Assembly: GCA_013284265.1 (NCBI GenBank)
Contig: JABTBR010000021.1
Location: 1-64,000, forward strand
DNA: 64,000 nucleotides
Direction of reading: 5' to 3'
Source of the DNA: Oxalobacteraceae bacterium
Lineage (GTDB): Bacteria > Pseudomonadota > Gammaproteobacteria > Burkholderiales > Burkholderiaceae_D
This document shows positions 55,060 through 63,800 of this stretch, piece after piece; positions within the stretch are counted from its first letter, which is position 1, and every line of letters starts with the position of its first letter. The position numbers and the translations under genes are program-made. The notes beneath the pieces were generated by a model. It was not told where the DNA came from and made no database searches. It saw only the letters and a list, made by a program, of their open reading frames with translations.

Positions 55060-55467
55060 TTCAGTCAATTAGTGAGAGAGTTCGATCATTAATGACAATG
55101 GAGAGCGGCCCACCGATATTGGCACCGCCCTTTCTGAGGATAGCACTCTTGCCAATTCGAAATACTCACAGATTGTCACACCACGCCCTTGCTATTGGTG
55201 TACGTCGTTCTCTGGGGGATATAGGGAGCGGGAATAAAACCGACTGCCGCTCTGTCGAGGCTTTGTTCTATATGGGGCTCTATGCCGTTTCCAGTGGAAA
55301 TTGACTTTAGACCGCGGCCAGCGCGGCCAGGGTCTGGTCTGGTCTGGCATTCGGACACGATCTCATCCGAACCTACAACGTAAAGCGCGAGGTCATTGAG
55401 TTGCTTCAAGTCCACATGCTCCGCTCCAGCATACTCTCGTCGGACACCATTCCCAACGGAGCCGGCC
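55060..55467. other. Non-coding space with degenerate repeat
   Basis: About 400 bases between the divergent Shedu and glycine-zipper genes. It holds the right copy of the imperfect direct repeat (55196-55242) and fragments that do not form a convincing gene. Divergent promoters for both sides must lie here. Confidence 0.6.
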
Positions 55468-56169
55468 ATGCGTACCACCCCAGACAACGAACTCGCATTC
55501 GAAAACGCGATCAAATCACTAGAAGCAACGACCGCAAGCCTAGGCGTGCACTTGGAAGTTGACTCCGCCGCCCGCCGAACGTATGCCCGCGAAGTGGCTA
55601 CCATGTCAGCTAAGCTGCGGTCAGATGTCGCCAATGGGCGTCTGAGTTGGGCTCAGGCGGCAAAAGAAGCGCAAATGACTCGCAATGCGGTCATGGAAAT
55701 AATAAGGTCCCGTAGCACGCCGATTGGACGAGCGCTAGCGCAAAAATTGAAATTGACCGGTTATACTTTTAACGAGCTCATTGCTGGCAAAACACTGCAG
55801 CTGTTCGGTAGCCACGCCATATTTGAAAAACTCAGCAGTCTGCAGCAGAATAAAATATTTGCAGCCATCGTCACGTCGGCTGGCAAAGCAAATCCAAAGG
55901 TTTCCGCCAGCCTGACTCGTCTTTCGTTCGTCGGAAGAGGTCTAATTTTCATCTCAGTCGCGCTATCCACTTACCATATTGTTACAGCGAAAAACAAAGT
56001 CAAAGCTACCAAGCGAGAACTGACAACCATTGGCGCCGGAATTGGCGGCAGTATTGCCGCCGGAGCATTGGCTGGCCTGGCCTGCGGTCCGGCAGCACCG
56101 GTTTGCGTGACAGTGGGATCCTTTGTCGGAGGTGCAGTTGCTGCCTTCGGTGCAGGGTATATTTGGTAA
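55468..56169 (+). CDS. Glycine-zipper membrane protein, toxin-like
   Basis: This 233-aa protein has a helical N-terminal half (about 1-150), including a helix-turn-helix-like stretch AKEAQMTRNAVMEIIRS, one hydrophobic helix (about 155-172) and a C-terminal glycine-zipper region (about 185-233; GAGIGGSIAAGALAGLACG). Such tails are seen in pore-forming effector toxins and their precursors. There is no secretion signal. It starts with a GGAG site. A small gene follows after 8 bases. I do not recognise the family; toxin function is inferred from the tail and the pair layout. Confidence 0.5.
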   Translation: MRTTPDNELAFENAIKSLEATTASLGVHLEVDSAARRTYAREVATMSAKLRSDVANGRLSWAQAAKEAQMTRNAVMEIIRSRSTPIGRALAQKLKLTGYTFNELIAGKTLQLFGSHAIFEKLSSLQQNKIFAAIVTSAGKANPKVSASLTRLSFVGRGLIFISVALSTYHIVTAKNKVKATKRELTTIGAGIGGSIAAGALAGLACGPAAPVCVTVGSFVGGAVAAFGAGYIW

Positions 56170-56177
56170 GGAAAATC

Positions 56178-56651
56178 ATGCGTCTCCTTTCGCCCTCAGA
56201 GTTTTCCATCCGCCTATCGCAACCCTATACCAGCAAGAATTTGGCTACGTCTGAGATTCTGTTCGATGACACCCCTACCGGCATTATTTTGACGGGACAG
56301 GTATTGGAGGCCGCGCTTGAATGGTGCGACTACACCGTTGCATTTTTGACCGACGATATCATTCACGAGGATATGCTGAGGATCTATATGTTCAATGCGA
56401 ACCATCAAGTAATTGATTCCGCCGTTCTCGGTGCGATGTATTCAACCGGCGTATTCCGCGACCTCAACCTGATCGAGCCAAATACGCTCACCTTCACATT
56501 CATCGGTGGCATTACTTGGCGGCTGATCCTGCTTCCCGAGGCGGAGTTTTCCCTGCCGTTCATTTCAGATCCACGAGGGGTAAGTAGGCCGCTCAAGTTT
56601 TTCAGACGGTTCAGACTGCTGGGCAAGCCACTGCCGGAAACCAGCAGATAA
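56178..56651 (+). CDS. Small partner protein, immunity-like
   Basis: This 157-aa soluble protein is preceded by TAAGGA 8 bases after the glycine-zipper gene. It is mostly beta-rich by eye with a basic end (LKFFRRFRLLGK). No recognised domain. The short gap and common direction suggest joint translation with the upstream gene, as in toxin-immunity pairs. It could equally be an unrelated regulator. Confidence 0.5.
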   Translation: MRLLSPSEFSIRLSQPYTSKNLATSEILFDDTPTGIILTGQVLEAALEWCDYTVAFLTDDIIHEDMLRIYMFNANHQVIDSAVLGAMYSTGVFRDLNLIEPNTLTFTFIGGITWRLILLPEAEFSLPFISDPRGVSRPLKFFRRFRLLGKPLPETSR

Positions 56652-56785
56652 ATTCCGTTCGTAGCGACGCTACTCATCTGTGCGGCATCCAACGCGCCTG
56701 CTGATGGTCTCAACAAGCCGCATTCACTCCACCTCTTGCGAACCAAACATTTGCAACGCGTGCTTCGATTAGTACGATCAAGAAA

Positions 56786-57202
56786 TTGACATCAAGCAGG
56801 CACGGCAGCTATACCATCGACACCACCATCGCCCCCTATACCTCCTTGCACGCCTACAAGGGGCGCGCGCTGAACGGTATCTGGGTCACGGCGCCCTATC
56901 TGCACAACGGCTCGGTGCCAACCTTGTACGACCTGCTGTTGCCGGCCGCGTGCCCGCCCGACGACAAGAAGGCCGAGTGCCGGCCAGCCACCTTCCAGAT
57001 CGGATCGCGCGAGTTCGATCCCGTCAAGGTGGGAATGCGGAGCGAGTACTACGCCGGCTTCACCTATAACACCCGCTTGCCAGGCAACAGCAACGCCGGC
57101 CACGAGTACGGCACCGCCGCCATCGTCAAAGACGGTAAAACCGTGCCGCCACTGAGCAAAGAAGACCGCCCCGATCTGCTCGACTATCTGAAAGCGCAAT
57201 AA
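56786..57202 (+). pseudogene. Truncated di-haem cytochrome c peroxidase-like gene
   Basis: The reading frame preserves about 130 C-terminal residues of a di-haem cytochrome family (LHAYKGRALNGIWVTAPYLH, SVPTLYDLL, GSREFDPVKVG, GFTYNTRLPGNSNAGHEYGT). No CxxCH haem site or signal peptide is present and the N-terminal bulk is missing. The only start is a weak TTG. It reads like the remains of an ancestral gene cut by insertion of the island. Confidence 0.75.
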
Positions 57203-57214
57203 GGTTAATTGGCC

Positions 57215-57243
57215 TTGCTAGACAGGGTCGAGGCCAGTATAAT
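57215..57243 (+). promoter_or_regulatory. Promoter of tRNA-Lys copy 3
   Basis: TTGCTA (57215-57220) and TATAAT (57238-57243) with a 17-base spacer, 11 bases before the tRNA. The third tRNA has its own promoter. Confidence 0.75.
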
Positions 57244-57254
57244 CGCGGCCCTTC

Positions 57255-57330
57255 GGGTCGTTAGCTCAGCTGGTAGAGCAGCGGACTTTTAATCCGTTGG
57301 TCGCAGGTTCGAATCCCGCACGGCCTACCA
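57255..57330 (+). tRNA. tRNA-Lys (UUU), copy 3
   Basis: 76 nt, identical to copies 1 and 2, with its own upstream promoter. It marks the right edge of the island. Confidence 0.98.
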
Positions 57331-57350
57331 CGAATACAGCAGTACAGATC

Positions 57351-57383
57351 AGGCTTACCCGCTGCTGCGGGTAAGCCTTTTTT
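57351..57383 (+). terminator. Terminator after tRNA-Lys copy 3
   Basis: AGGCTTACCC pairs with GGGTAAGCCT (57351-57378) and runs into a T-stretch. Confidence 0.85.
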
Positions 57384-57386
57384 GCA

Positions 57387-58337
57387 TCACGGTTCTTTCG
57401 CGACAACCCCGATCGTCCCCAGCCACGTTTCAAGCAGCGAAGGCCACTGCGTGATCGGAAGCGCGGTAGGACGAAGTCCGAACGCATGTTTGCCACCAGC
57501 GAACAAGTGCATTTCAACGGGCACCTTCGCCTTCTTCAGCGCCGCGTAATAAAGAAGAGAAAACTCCACCGGGTCCACCGGGTCGTCTTGCGCATGCAGC
57601 AGCAATGTCGGCGGCGTCTGACTGTTAACGACAATGCTTGGATTCAGCCTCGACAGGTCATGCTCATAGTTTGCCGACATATGCCCGGGATAGAGCGACA
57701 CCGCAAAATCAGGACGACAACTTTCATTGTCAGCCGCATCGACTGGCTTGTAGATGCGCTTGGGATGGGTGCTGATTGCCGCGACCAGATGACCACCCGC
57801 CGAAAATCCCAGAACACCAATCTTGTTCGGATCAATTCTCCATTCGGCAGCGTGGTGACGCAGCAGACCCACGGTTCTTTGCGCGTCTTGCAAGGCCGTG
57901 TGTACTTTGGGAATGACGCGCTTGTTGCGCACCGGGTCCCAATGCGGCCCCGAACCAGGCACGCGATACTTCAACAGCACGCAGGTCACACCGATCGACG
58001 TCAGCCAGTCGCACACCTCCGTGCCCTCCAGATCGATGGCCAGTATCCGATAGCCCCCGCCAGGAAAAACGACGACCGCCGCGCCAGTGTTCTTGCCCGT
58101 CGGCGAATAAATGGTCATCGTGGGACGCAGGACGTTCGCTACCTCAAGCCAGGGCTTGCCTGCGACGAGCGCATCGTCACGCAGCCTCATTTCCTCTTCG
58201 GGGCCAGTGCTCGCTTGTGCATTGGGTACCGCACCAGGCCAGATCGGCAATTGCGCGTGCCCGGACGACGGTTGCCACGCTTCCGCGCACACGTTCACAG
58301 AAACAAATAGCGCTAACGCCGGGAGTGAATATTTCAA
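57387..58337 (-). CDS. Exported alpha/beta hydrolase, acetyl-esterase-like
   Basis: This 316-aa protein has a signal peptide (KYSLPALALFVSVNVCAEA), FPGGGYR (oxyanion loop) near residue 93, the nucleophile GFSAGGH near 178, and likely acid and base in HAQDDPVDP and GGKHAFGL. It resembles xylan acetyl esterase/BD-FAE-type enzymes. The start is TTG at 58337; no in-frame ATG gives a sensible signal peptide, and GGAA precedes it. Periplasmic. Confidence 0.82.
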   Translation of the reverse strand: MKYSLPALALFVSVNVCAEAWQPSSGHAQLPIWPGAVPNAQASTGPEEEMRLRDDALVAGKPWLEVANVLRPTMTIYSPTGKNTGAAVVVFPGGGYRILAIDLEGTEVCDWLTSIGVTCVLLKYRVPGSGPHWDPVRNKRVIPKVHTALQDAQRTVGLLRHHAAEWRIDPNKIGVLGFSAGGHLVAAISTHPKRIYKPVDAADNESCRPDFAVSLYPGHMSANYEHDLSRLNPSIVVNSQTPPTLLLHAQDDPVDPVEFSLLYYAALKKAKVPVEMHLFAGGKHAFGLRPTALPITQWPSLLETWLGTIGVVAKEP

Positions 58338-58431
58338 AGAACTTCCATTACTAAGTAAGATAACGGAAATCTTATCGGAAATATAAAATATTATCCAGGA
58401 CCGTCCAGGGGCAGACTGCCGATGATTTGCC

Positions 58432-59169
58432 TCAGTATTTATCCACAATCTTCTGCCACACCGGATCGCCATCGAGCTTCTTGATGACCGGTGCCAGCTT
58501 CTCGTGCACGTGGCGATAGGCATGTGGAACCAGGAAGCGCCGCTCGGTAGGCTGGCCCGGCACATGCGCGTACTGGAACTTGCCCTGCAAGCGATTGGCC
58601 TTGACGTAGTAATTGATCACCGTCTCGGACACGATAATGCAATCGACCCGGCTCAACAACAACTTGGAAATATTCTTTTCCTCGCTCAGGGCGTCGTTGC
58701 GCAGCAATCCATGCTGGACGATCCACTGATCGGTGCCAGGGTAGACATAGCCCAAGGTGAGCCCGACCGTCGTCCCCGGCAGCGTCGCCGGCGATTCAGG
58801 ATGGACGGGCTTTTTGATATTGGAAACGAGAATGAAATTATCAACGGCGAAAGGCTGAGTCCATAGATACTTGGTCTGGGCGACATCATCAAACCACTGC
58901 GGCATCATGCCGATGATGATGCCGTGGATGCTGCCCTCTTCCAGCTTGACCTGCAGGCGCTTGCGCGGCACGTATTCCAGCTGGAAGGTGAAGTTGCCCA
59001 GTTTCTGACGATTCAGGTAATTAATCAGGTCGGAATATAGCCCGCGCTGCTCATCGATGACCAGCGGCGCAAAATTGGCGCTGGTATAGACCGTGATCAC
59101 TTCCGCCTGGCACAGCCCGGCCGCCGTGCATGAAAAGGCCAACATCGATGCTGACAGGTAAGGTCTCAT
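58432..59169 (-). CDS. Periplasmic solute-binding protein (SBP_bac_3-like)
   Basis: This 245-aa protein has a signal peptide (about 1-22, ending AAGLCQA) and an amino-acid-type bilobed binding fold, with segments VYTSANFAPLVIDEQ and MMPQWFDDVAQT and the conserved GTTVGLTLGYVYPG. No permease or ATPase gene is adjacent, so it could serve as a sensor input or an orphan. The start was set by its signal peptide. Confidence 0.85.
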   Translation of the reverse strand: MRPYLSASMLAFSCTAAGLCQAEVITVYTSANFAPLVIDEQRGLYSDLINYLNRQKLGNFTFQLEYVPRKRLQVKLEEGSIHGIIIGMMPQWFDDVAQTKYLWTQPFAVDNFILVSNIKKPVHPESPATLPGTTVGLTLGYVYPGTDQWIVQHGLLRNDALSEEKNISKLLLSRVDCIIVSETVINYYVKANRLQGKFQYAHVPGQPTERRFLVPHAYRHVHEKLAPVIKKLDGDPVWQKIVDKY

Positions 59170-59225
59170 GGTGTGGAAATCATAGCATGCAACAAATGAA
59201 GCCCGAATTTCCAGCCCAAGACAAT

Positions 59226-59810
59226 TCAAGCCAGGTCGTTCAAGCCCACGCCGTCGAAAATTTTCGGCATGCATTTTTCCACCCTGGCTTCTCGGGTTTT
59301 GGATTGTTTGGCGGCGGCGAAATGCAGCAGATAGGCGCGCTGGCGGCCCGGCGTCAGCGCCTCGAACGCCGCTTTCAGGGCAGGGATTTCATCCAGCTTG
59401 TGCTGGAATTCCTCGGGCACCGCGAATTCCTCGGTCTTCTTGAAATCCACTTTCAAGCCAGATTTTTCCACCTTGATGGCTTCACGGATATAGGCTTTGA
59501 TGACCGATGCTATCTCGTCCACTTGCTGCGGACTGGTGAAGCGGATCTGGCGTGTAGCCTGGGTATTTTCGGTTTGCTGGATCAGCACGCCTTTCGTATC
59601 CTTCAGCAAGGCGCCCTTGAAAAACAGGATCGCGCAATACTCCTTGAAGACATGGATCAGGACGATATTGCTGTCTTCAAAGGTGTAGCAGGGAACGCCC
59701 CACTTCAAGCCTTCCTCCAGGTCGCAATCGAGAATAAGCTCGCGCAATTTCGCCAGTTCCAGCTGCCATTTCTTGGACTCATTGATATAGTCATCGACCT
59801 TGGAACTCAT
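59226..59810 (-). CDS. YdeI/OmpD-associated-like protein (DUF1801 fold)
   Basis: This 194-aa protein has an N-terminal DUF1801-like part (about 10-115; LKWGVPCYTF, ILFFKGALLKD) and a C-terminal YdeI tail (about 130-185; EEFQHKLDEIPALKAAFEALTPGRQRAYLLHF and SKTREARVEKC). The start was set by AGGAG. It is cytosolic. The biological role is poorly known; linked to acid or metal stress in relatives. Confidence 0.85.
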   Translation of the reverse strand: MSSKVDDYINESKKWQLELAKLRELILDCDLEEGLKWGVPCYTFEDSNIVLIHVFKEYCAILFFKGALLKDTKGVLIQQTENTQATRQIRFTSPQQVDEIASVIKAYIREAIKVEKSGLKVDFKKTEEFAVPEEFQHKLDEIPALKAAFEALTPGRQRAYLLHFAAAKQSKTREARVEKCMPKIFDGVGLNDLA

Positions 59811-59881
59811 GCCGTCTCCTTTCATCGCATGTTTTACCTGTGGTGAAATCATACGCTTTTTTTTAAGCTTGCTACGCCGGG

Positions 59882-60826
59882 TCAGACGCCCTCTTCCGCC
59901 AGACAAGCCCGCCCGCGACCCATTTGCTTGGCACGGTACAGGGCGGTATCGGCCCGCTGAATCAGCGCCTCCGCGCTGCTATCGCGCTCCGGCTGTATCG
60001 AGGCGACGCCGACGCTGATGGTGACAACCGAGTCGACTGCGGAATCGAGATGCTCGATGCGCAGCGCGCGCACGGCGGCCTCGATCCGTTTGGCGATCAA
60101 CAGCGCTCCCTCGGAATCGGTCTCGGGCAACAGGCAAACAAACTCTTCACCCCCGTAGCGGGCGGCCAGGTCGGAGGGCCGGTTCATTTCGGCCGCCATC
60201 GCCGACGCCACCCGTTTCAGGCAGTCGTCGCCGGCCTGATGGCCGTAGCGGTCGTTGTACTTCTTGAAGAAATCCACATCGATCATCAGCAAGCCCAGCG
60301 GAAAACGGCTGCGGCCGCAGCGCCGCAGCTCGATGTCGAGCTGCTCGTTCAGATAGCGGCGGTTGGCAATGCCGGTCAAGCCATCGGCGAAAGCCATCGC
60401 GCGCAACGCATCGACCTGGAATTTGAACTGCAAATGGGCTTGCACGCGGTTGCGCAAGGTCAGCGGATTGACGGGCTTGTTAACGAAATCGTTGCCGCCC
60501 GCTATCCAGCAGGCGTTCTCCTCATCGGGGAGTGAGCCGGCCGTCACAAAAATAACGGAAATGCCATTGGTATCGGGATGTTGCTTGAGCTGCCGGCACA
60601 CTTCCAGGCCATCCATGCCTGGCATCATGACATCGAGCAAAACCAGGTCGGGCATGGCCTTCCTGCACAGCTCCAGCGCCTGCTCGCCACTGGTGGCGAC
60701 CAGTACCTCGTATTCCTTCGCCAGGATCTGATGCAGGGCGTGGATGTTGACCGGCTGGTCGTCGACCACCAGAATACGCCCGTGCCGTCCATCCGCCTGA
60801 AAAGGAAGAGTCATGGGAAGTTCCAT
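59882..60826 (-). CDS. PleD-like REC-GGDEF diguanylate cyclase
   Basis: This 314-aa protein has a receiver domain (about 15-130; VVDDQPVNI, phospho-Asp in LVLLDVMMPGMDG, Lys in NKPVN) and a GGDEF domain (about 155-310) with GGEEF and an RxxD inhibitory site (RPSD) five residues before it. Phosphorylation should activate cyclic-di-GMP synthesis. It starts directly after the stop of the hybrid kinase (TGA ATG), so the pair is coupled. The alternative ATG at 60814 is possible. Confidence 0.93.
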   Translation of the reverse strand: MELPMTLPFQADGRHGRILVVDDQPVNIHALHQILAKEYEVLVATSGEQALELCRKAMPDLVLLDVMMPGMDGLEVCRQLKQHPDTNGISVIFVTAGSLPDEENACWIAGGNDFVNKPVNPLTLRNRVQAHLQFKFQVDALRAMAFADGLTGIANRRYLNEQLDIELRRCGRSRFPLGLLMIDVDFFKKYNDRYGHQAGDDCLKRVASAMAAEMNRPSDLAARYGGEEFVCLLPETDSEGALLIAKRIEAAVRALRIEHLDSAVDSVVTISVGVASIQPERDSSAEALIQRADTALYRAKQMGRGRACLAEEGV

Positions 60827-63800
60827 TCACGAAGGTTCGCTTGAAAGCTGTTTCAAAATCGTATCACATTGCTGTACCGCAATTGCAAATTCGAATTGTT
60901 CGATCGCGCTGTTGAGCGGAGCAAACTCGGCCCGCATCCGCTCACCGAAATCGCGCTGAAGCTGCTCAAACAGGGACAGGGCATCGAGGCTGGAATTGTC
61001 GAGCAACTGGCGCAGCGTGACCAGGGCCGCCGGCAGCCCTGCCATATCCACGCCGTCGCCTGAGCCGGACGGCGTGTCCCCCTCCAGCTGTTGCGCCAGG
61101 TCCCGCCCATCCTGCCCCGCCTGCTCGGCCGCCACGACCAGCTGCGCGTGCGCCAGCGCCCAAGACGCGGCCGAGAATTCCCCGTGCAGCGAGCGCTCCA
61201 TCCGGTCGGCCACGTCGGCCAGCGCATCGGCCCCCACCGTGCCTGCCACGCCCTTTAAGCTATGCAGGGCGGCGGCGGCCGGGCGCTGCCGCTCCTCGGG
61301 CAAGACGGCCGGCAGCTGGGCGATCACCTCGGCAATTTCCGCGACAAAATGGCGTAAGGCGCGCCGGTAAAACAGCGCATTACCGCCGAAGCGCGCCAGC
61401 GCCCGCTCCCCGTTGATACCGGGCCGCTGCAAATGGACGGCGGACGAAGGCTCGACCTTATCGACCTTATCGACCTTATCGACAGCGTCGATGGCGGCCG
61501 GCGGCCGGCCCGTATGCCGCAGAATGGTCGCAACCAGATGCGTCAGGTCGAACGGTTTTCCCACGTGGTCGTTCATGCCCGCGTCGAGCGCATCCTTGCG
61601 GTCGCTGTCCAGGGCATTGGCCGTCATGGCGATGATCGGCAAATCGCGCATCGCCAGCTCGCCGCGGATCGCCCGCGCCGCCGTATAACCATCCATCTCC
61701 GGCATCTGTATATCCATCAGCACGCAGTCGAAGGCGGGACTGGCGTGGCGCACGGCCTCGATCGCGGCACGGCCATCGCCGGCCACCTCGACGCTGGCGC
61801 CATCGTTGCTGAGCAATTCAAACGCCACCTGCTGGTTGGTCGGATTATCCTCGACCACCAGCAGGCGCAAACCGATCAATCGCCGCTGCCCTACTTTCAC
61901 GCCGTGCGCGGTGATGCCGAACAGGTGCAAGGCCGCGCCTGCATCGGCCACGGCATCGAACAGCATGGAGCCGGTGACCGGCTTGATCACCACGCCATCG
62001 AGCACGCCTTGCGCGCCGTCCTGCTGCATCATTTGCACATTGTGGCCATGGGCGGTCACCATGATGATGGGGGTCGGACGATCGGCCGGTAGCACTTTGC
62101 GGATCCGCAGGCAGGTCTCCCAGCCATCGATGCCATGCATATGCCAATCGACGAAAATGACATCGTAGTTGTTACCGTCCTGGCCCTGAAGCGCCGCCAG
62201 CGCCTGCTCGCCGCTGTCGACCGCATCGACGTTCCAGCCGAATTTCCCCAGCATGGCGATCATCGACTCCCGTGCCGACTGGTGATCATCGATCACCAGG
62301 CAACTCAGACCGCGCAAGGTGCTCAGGTCACGCTGTGGCGCCGCCGCGGCAGCAGCGCGCCGGCAACTGATGCTGAAACTGAAGGTGCTGCCCTGCCCAA
62401 CCGTGCTCTCGACCGTCAGCAAGCCATCCATCAGGGACACCAGGCGCTGGCAGATCGCCAGGCCGAGGCCGGAACCGCCATAGCGCCGCGCGGTCGACGC
62501 CTCCGCCTGCGAAAAGCCGTCGAAAATGCGCTGGCATTGCTCGGCCGAGATTCCGATGCCGGTATCGCGGATGGAAAAGCCCAGGCGCAGCGCTAGCGGG
62601 TCCGCCTCGGGCCCGCTAGCGCCGTCCGTCGCCAGCAAACCGACCTTGATCACCACCTCGCCTTGCTGGGTGAATTTGACGGCGTTGCCGGCCAGGTTGA
62701 TCAGCACCTGCTGCAGGCGCATCGAGTCGCCCGTCACCCACTCCGGCAAATCGGCGGCGAGTTCGTAGCGGATATCGATGTCCCTCTCCCCCACATTGGC
62801 CGACAGGATCACCCCCGTCTCGCGCAGCATCTGGTCCATGCTGAAGGGGTGCAGGTCGAGCGCCAGCTTGCCCGCCTCGACCCGGGAAAAATCGAGGATG
62901 TCGTTGAGGATGCCCAGCAGGGTACGTCCCGCCACTTCTGCCTTGTCGGCATAGTCAAACTGCTTGGGGGCTAGCTCGGTCTGCTTGAGCAGGGTCAGCA
63001 TGCCCAGCACTGCGTTCATCGGCGACCGGATTTCATGGCTCATATTGGCCAGGAACTCGGACTTGGCGCGGTTCGCCACATCGGCTTCCAGTTTCGCGAC
63101 CCGCAGCACTTCTTCCGCCTCGTACTGCGAGGTGATATCGCGATTGATGCCGAGCACGCGCACCGCCTTTCCCTGCGCATCGCGTTCGACCGATGCGGCG
63201 GCCTGTATATAGCGCAGCTGCCCATCCGCGCGCAGGATACGGAACACGGGATCGTACTTGCCGCTGCCATCGATAGCGGCCCGCAGCTTCGCTTCGGCGC
63301 CGCCGACATCCTCGGGATGCACACGGGAGCGCCAATCCTCGTAACGCAATCCCTCACCGCGCCTCGATAGAGGCACGTCGTAGAAAACGTACATGCGTTC
63401 ATTCCATTCGATCACGTCCTCCGCCAGCGACCAGCTCCAGATACCCAGTTCAGCCACCTCCGCGGCGTTGAGCAGCTGATCGCGCGCCGCCACCAGCGTG
63501 CGCTGGTCCTGCGCGCGCACGGAGATATCGGAGGCGATGCCCAGATAGCCGTTGATGCCGCCATCTTCGCCCCGCAAGGCGCTGACCGAGAGCAGCACCG
63601 GAAAACGCGACCCATCTTTGCGCAGATAGGTCCAGGCACTTTCGTCGCCCATGTCCAGCCTGGCCTTGGCGACGAACACGTCGAAGCCCACGGCGATCTC
63701 CCTGCCCAGCTCCTGGGACAGCAGGACGGCGCGTGCCGCGACCTCGGCGCCGTCATGCAGGATGGCGGGGGTGTAGTGACCGACCAGCTCGGCCGCCGCA

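Larger units (their letters stand above)
50910..57254. mobile_element. Genomic island between tRNA-Lys genes
   Basis: A block of about 6.3 kb between two identical tRNA-Lys genes. It is visibly AT-richer than the flanks and has foreign-type cargo (Shedu nuclease, HEPN-like protein, lipoprotein hydrolase, toxin/immunity-like pair, cytochrome fragment). The 76-base tRNA repeats at both edges resemble attachment-site duplication, although a plain tRNA duplication is an alternative. No integrase or transposase was recognised, so the element is probably immobile now. Confidence 0.6.

Noticed and set aside
50910-57254. Integrase or transposase gene in the island
   Set aside because: All larger frames were read; none shows recombinase motifs.
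57266-57517. Minus-strand ORF ending in AGFEPATNGLKVRC across tRNA-Lys copy 3
   Set aside because: This is the antisense reading of a tRNA, a well-known false annotation; it also overlaps the terminator.
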